DNA of 64,000 nucleotides, from the NCBI GenBank assembly GCA_002328075.1, contig DCVT01000035.1, forward strand, positions 65,906 through 129,905, read 5' to 3'. The stretch is from Anaerolineales bacterium UBA2181 (GTDB taxonomy: Bacteria > Chloroflexota > Anaerolineae > Promineifilales > UBA4811). Below, piece after piece: positions 8,794-16,545 of this stretch; position 1 is the first letter of the stretch; the number at the start of each line of letters is the position of its first letter. The notes under the pieces are model-generated. The model was not told where the DNA came from. It saw nothing but the letters and a program-made list of their open reading frames with translations, and did not search any database. The position numbers and the translations under genes were made by a program.

Positions 8794-8822
8794 TTTTCAG
8801 GTGGTTGCGGCTGTGCTACAAT
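8794..8822 (+). promoter_or_regulatory. Promoter of the cNMP/PH-domain gene
   Basis: TTTTCA (8794-8799), 17-nt spacer, TACAAT (8817-8822). Its position means that the GTG at 8801 cannot be the start and supports ATG 8849. Confidence 0.6.
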
Positions 8823-8848
8823 TTTCTCGGGTTTGGGGTGACCACGCC

Positions 8849-10555
8849 ATGGATGATTTGTTGGAACGACTGCATCAGGTCGAGCTTTTCAGCCGGGTCC
8901 CAGTGCGGGATCTGCGCCGGTTGGCCGACCTTTTTGAGGAATTGCGGTTTGACCGCCCAGAGTACCTCATGCGGCAGGGAGAGCCGAGCGACCGCATGTT
9001 TCTGCTGGCTGGCGGCGAGGCAAGCGAATGGGATTTGGGATCCGATGGATTGGAACGGCTAAAGCGGCGTTTCTCACCGGGTGCTTCGATCGGCGAATCT
9101 ACTTTGTTCCTGGACGAACCGGCCGCATCCAGTGTGCGGGCTCAGGGCGGCTCTGTCGTGTATGCTCTAGACCGCTCGCGCTTTGAGGCCTATGTACAGG
9201 ATCACCCATCGATCCTGGATTCTCTGCAGGTGCCGACCGAGGTGCTTGCACGGCGGGACGGTCGCCGTTTCAGCTGGATGACGGATGATGAGGTCGCCGT
9301 CTTTGTCGCCACCAAGAGCCTTTGGGCCCTATTCGGTAGCTTGCTGATGCCGGTCGGGCTATTTTTGGCGCTGATGTGGATTGCGGCGGTGATCACGGGC
9401 ACCCCCCAACTTCTCACCGCAGTCCGGGCTCTGGCGGTGGTCATATCGGGAGGGTGGTCGGGGCTCTGCTGGCTTGATTGGCGCAACGATCACTATGTAA
9501 TCACCAACTGTCGCGCGGTGCACCACGAAAGTCGTCTGCTGACACTGCGGGTCACCGTGGATCAGGCGTTTTTGCGCCAGATACAACATATCACCATCCT
9601 GACCCCTAGTCCGGTCGCGCGTGCCTTGGGTATAGGCACGTTATTCATCGAGACGGCGGGTCGCGCTCATTCGATCGCTTTCCGACACATAGACAAACCG
9701 GCAGCGTGTCAGCAGATACTGTCCGAGTGGATTGAAAGGAGCCGGCTGGTCGATCAGCGTACGGACCGGGCGGCCATACGGGAGGCCATTGCGCAGCAAC
9801 TATGCCCGCCATCTGATGATCCAGGCGAATCAGAGCGACAACCTCCCCGGCCGGGTCAATTGTCCGGTCAGGTCATCTGGGATCTGGACCAACCCACTCG
9901 TGTGCTTGAGAAGGCCGGCGAATCATCGCCCTGGTGGTCCGCTTTGGCACATGCGTTGGACGCGATTTTGCCCCATTTCCGTCAGCAGGTTGGTCCCGTG
10001 GTCACTTGGTACAAACACCCGTTCGTTCTTATCAAGGCCACCTTTCTACCGGCCTGCGTCTTGGCCATTTCGTTCATGGCTGGTATCGGGTGGACACTGA
10101 TCCTCGGCGGCGATTCGTTTCGTACCATCGCTCTGGTTCTGTTTTTCGTCTGGTGTATGGGTCTCTTCTGGCTGCTGTGGCGTTACGAGGATTGGCGAAA
10201 TGACATATTCCAGATGACCGACGAGCACATCATCGACATTGATCGGTTGCCGCTTGGGTTGCGCGAGCAACGACGTCAAGCCTCGCTTGAACAGGTTCAA
10301 AACATCAACGTGGACATACCGAACGTATGGGCGCGCGTTTTCAACTATGGCAACGTGATCATCGAAACGGCGGGACGCACCGGCGACCTCACGTTCGAGT
10401 GGGTGATGCAACCCCAAGCGGTTCAAGCGGAGATATTTGGCCGGATCGAAGAGAGGCGAGCCATACAGAGGAAAGAACAGGAAGAGCAGCGGCGTCAAGA
10501 AATGGCAAACTGGGTAGCAGTCTACCATCAGATGAAGGAAGAAGGCCAGATCTAG
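8849..10555 (+). CDS. Membrane protein with N-terminal cNMP-binding domain and two bacterial PH domains
   Basis: 568 residues from ATG 8849. Residues ~1-125 form a cyclic-nucleotide-binding-like domain (LFSRVPVRDLRRLADLFEE, MRQGEPSDRMFLLAGGEA, FSPGASIGESTLFLDEPAASSVRA). Then two transmembrane helices (~150-205), a bPH domain (NDHYVITNCRAVHHE ... ALGIGTLFIETAGR), a linker, two more helices (~400-450) and a second bPH domain of the same design (NDIFQMTDEHIIDIDRLPLG ... NVIIETAGRTGDLTF), ending in a Gln/Glu/Arg-rich coiled coil. The two halves look like an internal duplication of the TM-PH unit. Whether it binds cAMP/cGMP is unknown. def follows after 10 nt. Confidence 0.78.
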   Translation: MDDLLERLHQVELFSRVPVRDLRRLADLFEELRFDRPEYLMRQGEPSDRMFLLAGGEASEWDLGSDGLERLKRRFSPGASIGESTLFLDEPAASSVRAQGGSVVYALDRSRFEAYVQDHPSILDSLQVPTEVLARRDGRRFSWMTDDEVAVFVATKSLWALFGSLLMPVGLFLALMWIAAVITGTPQLLTAVRALAVVISGGWSGLCWLDWRNDHYVITNCRAVHHESRLLTLRVTVDQAFLRQIQHITILTPSPVARALGIGTLFIETAGRAHSIAFRHIDKPAACQQILSEWIERSRLVDQRTDRAAIREAIAQQLCPPSDDPGESERQPPRPGQLSGQVIWDLDQPTRVLEKAGESSPWWSALAHALDAILPHFRQQVGPVVTWYKHPFVLIKATFLPACVLAISFMAGIGWTLILGGDSFRTIALVLFFVWCMGLFWLLWRYEDWRNDIFQMTDEHIIDIDRLPLGLREQRRQASLEQVQNINVDIPNVWARVFNYGNVIIETAGRTGDLTFEWVMQPQAVQAEIFGRIEERRAIQRKEQEEQRRQEMANWVAVYHQMKEEGQI

Positions 10556-10565
10556 GAACAGACCT

Positions 10566-11141
10566 ATGGCGCAATTGCAGATTGTCACGCCGCCCCACCC
10601 GGTCTTGCGTCAGAAAGCCCGGCCCGTAACTGACTTTGGGCCCGAATTGCAGTCGCTCATCGATGACATGGTAGAGACGATGCACGCCGCCCAAGGCGTG
10701 GGGTTGGCTGCTAACCAAGTAGCAGTGCCTGCTCAGGTAATTGTGGTGGAGATGCCTGTGCCACAATCCGATGAGCCCGACGCAGGGTCAGAGCCGGCGC
10801 CGCCGCACTCCGGTGAACGTTTTACTTGGGTGAATCCTCGACTCTCCTGGCACTCGCGGTCCACCGTGGAAGGGGTCGAAGGTTGCCTGTCCGTGCCAGG
10901 CGTGGCCGGCGAGGTTGACCGCTTTGAGGAGATCCGAGTCGAGGCACAGGACCGACACGGAAGCAAAGTCCGGATGCGGTTCGAAGGTTGGCTGGCACGG
11001 GTTTTCCAGCACGAGATCGATCACCTCAACGGCGTTTTGTACATAGACCGCATCGACGACCCCGAAAAGATCTGGCAGGTCAAACCGGGTGAAGAGGAAC
11101 AGGCTGAAACCGAAGCTGTCGGATACCCGGCAGGCTCCTGA
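10566..11141 (+). CDS. def: Peptide deformylase
   Basis: Removes the N-formyl group of nascent proteins in a metal-dependent reaction. All three motifs are present: GVGLAANQ (residues 44-51), EGCLS near residue 102 with the metal Cys, and QHEIDH near residue 147 with the two metal His and the catalytic Glu. 191 residues, with an insertion (about residues 68-85, PQSDEPDAGSEPAPPHSGE) between motifs 1 and 2 and a short acidic C-terminal tail. Ten nt separate it from the cNMP/PH gene, so it may be co-transcribed with it. Confidence 0.96.
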   Translation: MAQLQIVTPPHPVLRQKARPVTDFGPELQSLIDDMVETMHAAQGVGLAANQVAVPAQVIVVEMPVPQSDEPDAGSEPAPPHSGERFTWVNPRLSWHSRSTVEGVEGCLSVPGVAGEVDRFEEIRVEAQDRHGSKVRMRFEGWLARVFQHEIDHLNGVLYIDRIDDPEKIWQVKPGEEEQAETEAVGYPAGS

Positions 11142-11299
11142 CGCTAAGTGCTCCCCTTGTTGAACCCTCCGTCTCACCAAGACATCTTGAGCAGGCGGAC
11201 CGATTTGGGCGCCCGTGGATCTCCCGTGGCATGGCGTCTTGCGGCGTTCTTGTGCATTGGGCACCAACGACGTAATCTGATCGCAATTCGGCCGATCAG

Positions 11300-11328
11300 T
11301 TGACGATGCGCAGGGGTTATGCTATCAT
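11300..11328 (+). promoter_or_regulatory. Strong promoter of infC-rpmI-rplT
   Basis: TTGACG (11300-11305), exactly 17 nt, TATCAT (11323-11328). The predicted transcript starts near 11335, leaving a ~48-nt leader before the proposed infC start. Confidence 0.75.
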
Positions 11329-11382
11329 AGGCTCCAGTTGCCCGTTGTGTCGGGCTTGTCTTCCAGCGAGTGAGAGAGAGGC

Positions 11383-11892
11383 ATAACAACACAAGAGTAT
11401 CGAATCAACGAGGAGATCCGGGCAGCGACGGTGCGACTGATTGACCGGAGTGGCAAGCACGTCGGCATTGTCCCGGTCGAAGAGGCGCAGCGTGCAGCGC
11501 GGGCTGCTGAACTGGATTTGGTTGAGATATCACCCAATGCAGACCCGCCGGTGGTCCGGATCATGGACCACGGCAAGTTCCTTTACGAGCGGGCAAAGAA
11601 AGCGCGAGAGGCTCGCCGCGCCCAGAAACAGATCGAGGTCAAAGAGATCCGTTTGCGCCCCAAGACCACGGATCATCACCGCGCATTCAAAGTTGACGAT
11701 GCTCGCGGGTGGTTGAGGGAAGGCATGAAAGTAAAGGTGCGCATCCGTTTTCGCGGGCGCGAGATCACCTACCCCGAGATCGCCATGCAGACGATGCGTG
11801 ACGTGGTGAAGGACTTGGCGGATGTAGGGGTGGTTGAGCAAGCGCCCAATATGGACGGTCGAACGATGCTGATGGTCCTGGCCCCCAAGTAG
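11383..11892 (+). CDS. infC: Translation initiation factor IF-3, probable non-canonical start codon
   Basis: IF-3 binds the 30S subunit and checks start-codon/initiator-tRNA pairing. The N-domain starts YRINEEIRAATVRLIDRSGKHVG and the C-domain carries RFRGREITYPEIA and MDGRTMLMVLAPK. The first ATG/GTG/TTG of the frame is a GTG at 11431, which would cut off the conserved EYRINEEIR segment. Upstream in frame there is only ATA at 11383, ATC at 11404 and ATC at 11416 before a TGA at 11371. GAGAGAGAGG (11372-11381) directly precedes the ATA, so I place the start there. E. coli infC starts with AUU and is autoregulated by IF-3 through it; the same logic is inferred here. GTG 11431 remains the conservative alternative. 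Confidence 0.9.
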   Translation: MTTQEYRINEEIRAATVRLIDRSGKHVGIVPVEEAQRAARAAELDLVEISPNADPPVVRIMDHGKFLYERAKKAREARRAQKQIEVKEIRLRPKTTDHHRAFKVDDARGWLREGMKVKVRIRFRGREITYPEIAMQTMRDVVKDLADVGVVEQAPNMDGRTMLMVLAPK

Positions 11893-11921
11893 GGCAATAC
11901 TGGTCAGGCTCTCCACCAATC

Positions 11922-11947
11922 AACAAGCCCGCAAGGGCTTGTTTTTT
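11922..11947 (+). terminator. Intrinsic terminator/attenuator between infC and rpmI
   Basis: Nine-bp stem (11922-11930 with 11935-11943), loop GCAA, then six T to 11947. It lies just 13 nt before the rpmI ATG and no promoter is visible after it, so rpmI and rplT must be reached by read-through. This suggests attenuation, perhaps by L20, which controls this operon in other bacteria. Confidence 0.85.
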
Positions 11948-11960
11948 CGAGGACACTGGA

Positions 11961-12206
11961 ATGGCTACCAAAACGAAAAAATACAAGATCAAGACCTACA
12001 AAGCGGCCGCCAAGCGCTTCCGGGTCACCGGAGGTGGGAAACTGGTTCGCACCAAGGGCGGCAAGAGCCACCTGCGCCGCAATCGTTCAGCACGCGCCAA
12101 GGCGCAGTTTTCGCGGATGCTGGAGGTCACTGCCCCCGGCGACAAGAAACGGGTTCTCCGGTTGGCCCCATATTTGAAACGGTTCAAAGCAAACCCACCG
12201 GCTTGA
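11961..12206 (+). CDS. rpmI: 50S ribosomal protein L35
   Basis: 81 residues, basic, with the L35 pattern KIKTYKAAAKRFRVTGGGKLVR and HLRRNRSARAKAQF. Slightly longer than the usual 64-66 residues because of a C-terminal tail (APYLKRFKANPPA). GAGGAC 7-8 nt upstream of the ATG serves as ribosome-binding site, immediately after the terminator hairpin. Part of infC-rpmI-rplT. Confidence 0.97.
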   Translation: MATKTKKYKIKTYKAAAKRFRVTGGGKLVRTKGGKSHLRRNRSARAKAQFSRMLEVTAPGDKKRVLRLAPYLKRFKANPPA

Positions 12207-12289
12207 TGATTCCGCTGCCCGGCCTTGCTGCGTATCCTGCGTAGATCCAGTTGAGCGTCCGGGCCAGTTAAAAAAGCGAGGAGAATGTC

Positions 12290-12640
12290 ATGCGCGTTAA
12301 AGGCGGGACGGTTACACGCCGTCGTCACAACAAGATTATTTCGGCAGTCAAAGGTCAATACGGCTCCCGTGGGCGGCTCTTTCGCCGTTCCAACGAAGCC
12401 TGGCTCAAGTCAGCCTGGTATTCCTATCGCGACCGGCGTACTCGGAAAAGGGATCTGCGCCGTCTGTGGATCACCAGGATAAATGCTGCTGCCCGAATCC
12501 ATGGAACGAGCTACAGCCGTCTCGTTCACGGCCTCCGACAGGCCAATATCGCCCTGGATCGCAAGGTCCTGGCAGACATCGCTGTTCGAGATCCGAGGAC
12601 CTTTGCAGACATTGTCCAATCGGCTCTCTCCGCCAGCTAG
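12290..12640 (+). CDS. rplT: 50S ribosomal protein L20
   Basis: 116 residues with the L20 hallmarks: MRVKGGTVTRRRHNKII, a long basic helix (FRRSNEAWLKSAWYSYRDRRTRKRDLRRLWITRINAA), and the globular C-domain YSRLVHGLRQANIALDRKVLADIAV. Binds 23S rRNA early in 50S assembly and in several bacteria represses its own operon. AGCGAGGAG lies upstream of the ATG, 83 nt after rpmI. Confidence 0.98.
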   Translation: MRVKGGTVTRRRHNKIISAVKGQYGSRGRLFRRSNEAWLKSAWYSYRDRRTRKRDLRRLWITRINAAARIHGTSYSRLVHGLRQANIALDRKVLADIAVRDPRTFADIVQSALSAS

Positions 12641-12659
12641 GGAATCCGCAGTTCGATGC

Positions 12660-12685
12660 AGCGGGAGGCAATGCCTCCCGCTTTT
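12660..12685 (+). terminator. Intrinsic terminator after rplT
   Basis: Ten-bp GC-rich perfect stem (12660-12669 with 12673-12682), 3-nt loop, then TTTT ending at 12685. Ends the infC-rpmI-rplT transcript and shows that the TrmH gene must start downstream of it. Confidence 0.9.
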
Positions 12686-12694
12686 CGTTATTCA

Positions 12695-13489
12695 ATGATC
12701 ACCAGCCCAGCCAACCCCAAGGTAACGCTCGTGCAACGGCTGCAGACGTCGCGCCATGCCCGACATCGCCAAGGGCTTCTGGTGGCTGAGGGCGCTCGAC
12801 TGGTGGGCGATGCGCTGGATACTGGCATCCGCCCCCGCTTTGTCTTGTGCACGGCCTCGTGGCTCACCAGCTTGTCCGGCCAGCGGGTCCAGCATCAGGC
12901 TGCGTTGGACGGATTCCCCTGTCTGGTGGTCACGCCAGAGATACTGGCGCAGTGCGCGGACACGGACACGCCGCAGGGGGTACTGGCCGTGTTTCCCATT
13001 CCCCGGTATCCTCGCCCTGTCTCGACCTCGCTGACGCTTATCATCGACCAACTGCGCGACCCAGGAAACCTGGGCACCATTCTGCGTACGGCCGCCGCGG
13101 CCGGGGCCGACATGGTGCTGCTGCCGCCCGGAAACGCGGATCCCTTTAGCCCCAAGGTCATCCGAGCAGCCATGGGAGCGCATTTCCGGCTGCCGATCTT
13201 CCAGGTGCCCTACGGCGAAATCGGCGCTTGGGTGACACCTTCGGAGGTGCGCGTTGCGGCAGCCGGGAAAGGGAGCCGGTACGATCAAGTAGATTGGACT
13301 CAACCGGTCGTCTTGGTGGTCGGTGGAGAAGCGAGCGGGGTGGGGTCGCAGATCGAGCAACTCGCTACGAGTTACGTGCACATTCCCATGCCCGGCGGCT
13401 GCGAATCTCTCAACGCATCGGTAGCCGCCGGAATCCTGCTGTTTGAGGCGGTGCGTCAGCGCACAGGCGGCCATTTGCCCGCCCGCTGA
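12695..13489 (+). CDS. TrmH/SpoU family RNA 2'-O-methyltransferase
   Basis: 264 residues. Knotted SPOUT methyltransferase: motif 1 LIIDQLRDPGNLGTILRTAAAAG (Asn and Arg for 2'-O-methylation), motif 2 VVLVVGGEASGVG, motif 3 HIPMPGGCESLNASVAAGILLFEA forming the SAM-binding knot. An N-terminal substrate-binding part (KVTLVQRLQTSRHARHRQGLLVAEGARLV) resembles rRNA/tRNA methyltransferases of the RlmB/TsnR type; target nucleotide not predictable. ATG 12695 was chosen because upstream in-frame starts fall within the rplT terminator. No clear ribosome-binding site, and the gap to rplT is short, so its promoter is unclear. Confidence 0.9.
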   Translation: MITSPANPKVTLVQRLQTSRHARHRQGLLVAEGARLVGDALDTGIRPRFVLCTASWLTSLSGQRVQHQAALDGFPCLVVTPEILAQCADTDTPQGVLAVFPIPRYPRPVSTSLTLIIDQLRDPGNLGTILRTAAAAGADMVLLPPGNADPFSPKVIRAAMGAHFRLPIFQVPYGEIGAWVTPSEVRVAAAGKGSRYDQVDWTQPVVLVVGGEASGVGSQIEQLATSYVHIPMPGGCESLNASVAAGILLFEAVRQRTGGHLPAR

Positions 13490-13506
13490 ACCTCATCCAT
13501 TGTGTC

Positions 13507-13821
13507 TCATGCGCCGCAACCGGGCAGAGTCTCCAGTTGGAGGCAAGCCCCTTCAGGACTTGACCGGTAGACGATCTGCCGCCGGCAAACGGGGCACAGT
13601 CCAGAGAACTGCTCGACGCCGGCTTCCAGGCAAAGATCATAATACTCAGCCAGTGCCTCAGCCATGGCTGGTTGCCACTCCCACTCCAGCCAGCATCCCT
13701 GGCAGTTTCGAATTGCCTCATCCAGGCTCCTGTCGCCCGCCAGAGCGACCAAAGTCGCCAGAAAATGACCACAGAGCGCACAGGTGGAGAAACTGCGGAT
13801 TGTTGTCTTTCGGTCTGCCAA
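13507..13821 (-). CDS. Small cysteine-rich (zinc-ribbon-like) protein
   Basis: 104 residues beginning with TTG at 13821, preceded by AGGAGG 5 nt upstream, directly abutting the glycosyltransferase stop. Three Cys clusters are visible: CALCGH (residues ~14-19), CQGC (~40-43) and CPVCR (~76-80), the first and last resembling zinc-ribbon knuckles. No recognised family. Being last in the PP2C-RNase J-glycosyltransferase operon, it is translationally coupled to the glycosyltransferase. Function unknown. Confidence 0.55.
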   Translation of the reverse strand: MADRKTTIRSFSTCALCGHFLATLVALAGDRSLDEAIRNCQGCWLEWEWQPAMAEALAEYYDLCLEAGVEQFSGLCPVCRRQIVYRSSPEGACLQLETLPGCGA

Positions 13822-14892
13822 TCAATCCTCCTGAGCCAGAGCCGGCGCCTTTGTTTCTTCGTCGCCCTCAGATTCGCCTTCGCGGTGCGCACCGCCCTCG
13901 TGCTGCGGGAACACCCCACCGTCGGTGACGCACTGACCGGAGACGCGAGCCAGTTCCTGCTTCCTCAGCCGGTATAGTACCTCTTCGGTCAACCGTCGAT
14001 GCGAAGCATTGAGATCCGCCAGCACGCCCAACATCGCCACCAGCAACCCAATCACGGTGGAGATCCCGCCGATAAAGAGCGACTGCACGAACCGGGCTAT
14101 TCCTCGCTCCCCAACCAGGTAGAAATAGGAAAACCGTGCCAACAGGACAAAACCCAAAACAAAAAAGGGCACACTCAGGCACAGAAAGGTGCGCAGCGGT
14201 TCATAGAAGGCATAAATCCGCAGAACCGTGGCCGCTGATTGCTTGATATAACCCCACGTGCTGCGAATTAACCGGGACTCGCGAATCTGGGGATTCACCT
14301 CGATAGGAATCGAGGCAATTTTCAACCCCTTCTTGCCCGCCTGAATGATTGTCTCCAGCGTGTAGGTATAATCCGTGATCACGCACAATTGCAGTGCGGC
14401 TTCGCGGCTGTAGGCGCGGAAACCACTCGGGGCATCCGGCACCCGTGTTCCACTGGCCATCCGCACTACCCGGCTGCCCCATTTTTGCAGCTGCCTCTTG
14501 AGAGGGGTAAAGTGAGCAATGCGCGAGGTCTGGCGGTTGGCGATCACCAGGTCGGCCTGACCGCGCAGTATCGGTGCAATGAGATCCGGAACATACCGAC
14601 CAGGGTATTGATTGTCTCCATCTGTATTGACGATGATGTCGGCCCCAAGCCGCAGACTGGTATCCAACCCCGTCTGGAAAGCTCGAGCCAGGCGGCGATT
14701 GCCAGAATGGCGGACCACATGGTCTACACCGAGACTGGCCGCCACTTCAGCTGTGCCGTCTGTGCTGCCATCATCGATCACCAGGGTCTGAACGCAGTCT
14801 ATTCCCTCAATCTGGCGCGGCAGGTCGGCCAACACCTGCGGCAACGTCTGCGCCTCGTTGTAACAAGGAATCTGGATGATGAGCTTGGTCAT
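13822..14892 (-). CDS. Family 2 glycosyltransferase, DPM/GtrB type
   Basis: 356 residues. GT-A catalytic domain (IQIPCYNEAQTL, LVIDDGSTDGTAEVA, NTDGDNQY as the DXD-containing segment, PSGFRAYSREAA) followed by two C-terminal transmembrane helices (~residues 228-250 and 263-290), as in polyprenyl-phosphate mannose/glucose synthases. It probably charges undecaprenyl phosphate with a hexose for a membrane-bound glycan; the sugar is unknown. Its ATG overlaps the RNase J stop (ATGA). A charged C-terminal tail (EGESEGDEE) is unusual. Confidence 0.88.
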   Translation of the reverse strand: MTKLIIQIPCYNEAQTLPQVLADLPRQIEGIDCVQTLVIDDGSTDGTAEVAASLGVDHVVRHSGNRRLARAFQTGLDTSLRLGADIIVNTDGDNQYPGRYVPDLIAPILRGQADLVIANRQTSRIAHFTPLKRQLQKWGSRVVRMASGTRVPDAPSGFRAYSREAALQLCVITDYTYTLETIIQAGKKGLKIASIPIEVNPQIRESRLIRSTWGYIKQSAATVLRIYAFYEPLRTFLCLSVPFFVLGFVLLARFSYFYLVGERGIARFVQSLFIGGISTVIGLLVAMLGVLADLNASHRRLTEEVLYRLRKQELARVSGQCVTDGGVFPQHEGGAHREGESEGDEETKAPALAQED

Positions 14893-16544
14893 TGCGCCTC
14901 GGCTCGGACTATCGACGCAAAAACCATGGGTCGCCGATGGGTTCGCCCGTAAAGAAACTTGCTCAATCCGCTCACCAACAGCTGCCGGGCCTCTTCATCG
15001 TTGGCGAGGTTCTTGCCTTTGACCACGTCGGCAATGGTGTCTTGGACCTCGGACACCAACCATGGTGTGTCCTGGAGGTTGACAAACCCTCGCGAGATCA
15101 GGTCGGATTTGCCAACCAGCCGACCGCGTGCATCGAGCGTAACCACCGCCACCACAAACCCGTCCCTGCTCAGCGTCTCGCGATCCCGCAGTACTGAAGG
15201 TCGGATGTCGCCGACCACTGACCCGGCGACGAAAACATAGGTTCCAGGGACTCGCTTGCCGATGGTCATGCTCGTCTGGTCAAAACTCAGCACATGTCCG
15301 TTCTCCAATGCGGCAATGTGATCACCCGGCATGCCGAGCTCCTGAGCTAGCTGGCTTTGGAGCTTTAGGTGGCGCAATTCGCCGTGAACTGGGATCAGAA
15401 ACCGTGGGCGCACCAGGTTCAGCAGCAGCTTTTGCTCTTCTCGGCTGGCGTGCCCCGACACGTGTACCGGCGCAATGGCATCGTACAGGACATTGGCTCC
15501 GCGCTGAAAGAGGTAGTTGATGGTGCGATGTACCATCTCTTCGTTACCGGGAATCGCGTGGGCTGACACAACAACCGTGTCATCCGGCCGGATCGAAAGC
15601 GAGGGATGCTGGTTAACCGCCAATCGTCCCAACCCCGCCATGGGTTCACCCTGCGCACCGGTGGTCATGATGGCGACCTGCCTTCCAGGAAGGCGGCCGG
15701 CTTCCTGAATACTGATCTCGTGCTCAGCCGGAAAGTCCAGGTAGCCAAGCTGGCGCGCAATTTTGGCATTATCGACCATCGTCCGGCCGGCAATTGCCAC
15801 CCGCCGGCTGTTATCTCGTGCAGCACTTACCACTTGCTGAATACGCGAGATCAGTGACGCAAACGACGCAACAATGACCCGTCCAGGTGCTTCGCGAAAA
15901 ACCCGGTCAAAGGCATCATTTATCACCATTTCGGAAGGAGTCCATCCCGGTTTGTCAGCATTCGTGCTGTCCGCCAGCAACACCAAGACCCCACGGGAGG
16001 CGAACTCGGCCAGCTTGGCAAAGTCCGGAGGATGGCCATCCACCGGCGTGTGGTCAAACTTGTAATCGCCCGAGTGGACTACCAGGCCGACCGGGGTCGT
16101 GATGCCCAAACCCACGCCGTCCGGAATGCTGTGACAGACGTGAAAGGGCTCAACCTGAAACGGCCCCACCCGGAACTCCTCTCCCGGTCTGATCGTTCGC
16201 ATCTCAATGCGGCCGCCAATCTTGGATCGCTGCACCCGCGAGTTGATCAGACCCTGGGTGAGCTGCGTCGCATAGACCGGAACATTGACCTCCTGGAGCA
16301 AGTGTTCCAGCGCTCCAATGTGGTCCTCATGGCCGTGCGTGACGATAATTGCCCGGACCGTATCAAATCTGTCCCGCAAGTACTGCCAATCGGGAATGAT
16401 ATAGTCGACGCCCAGCATGTCGCTTTCTGGAAACATGATACCGGCATCGATTATGACCGCGTCGCGGCCGTACTCGATCACCATCATGTTCTTGCCGATC
16501 TCGCCGGCTCCACCCAAAACAATGATCTTTAGCTTTTCTGCCAT
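14889..16544 (-). CDS. rnj: Ribonuclease J
   Basis: 5'-3' exonuclease/endonuclease for RNA decay and maturation in bacteria that use RNase J. About 551 residues: metallo-beta-lactamase core with the zinc motif HGHEDHIG near residue 73, GDYKFDHTPVDG, DSTNADKPGWTPSE, the beta-CASP motifs (ASLISRIQQV, TTGAQGEPMAGL, SAHAIPGNE, HVSGHASREE, PVHGELRHL) and the C-terminal domain. ATG 16544 (MAEKLKIIVLGG) has GGTGG upstream and lies 2 nt past the PP2C stop. Linked with a protein phosphatase and a glycosyltransferase in one operon. Confidence 0.96.
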   Translation of the reverse strand: MAEKLKIIVLGGAGEIGKNMMVIEYGRDAVIIDAGIMFPESDMLGVDYIIPDWQYLRDRFDTVRAIIVTHGHEDHIGALEHLLQEVNVPVYATQLTQGLINSRVQRSKIGGRIEMRTIRPGEEFRVGPFQVEPFHVCHSIPDGVGLGITTPVGLVVHSGDYKFDHTPVDGHPPDFAKLAEFASRGVLVLLADSTNADKPGWTPSEMVINDAFDRVFREAPGRVIVASFASLISRIQQVVSAARDNSRRVAIAGRTMVDNAKIARQLGYLDFPAEHEISIQEAGRLPGRQVAIMTTGAQGEPMAGLGRLAVNQHPSLSIRPDDTVVVSAHAIPGNEEMVHRTINYLFQRGANVLYDAIAPVHVSGHASREEQKLLLNLVRPRFLIPVHGELRHLKLQSQLAQELGMPGDHIAALENGHVLSFDQTSMTIGKRVPGTYVFVAGSVVGDIRPSVLRDRETLSRDGFVVAVVTLDARGRLVGKSDLISRGFVNLQDTPWLVSEVQDTIADVVKGKNLANDEEARQLLVSGLSKFLYGRTHRRPMVFASIVRAEAQ

Positions 16545-16545
16545 T

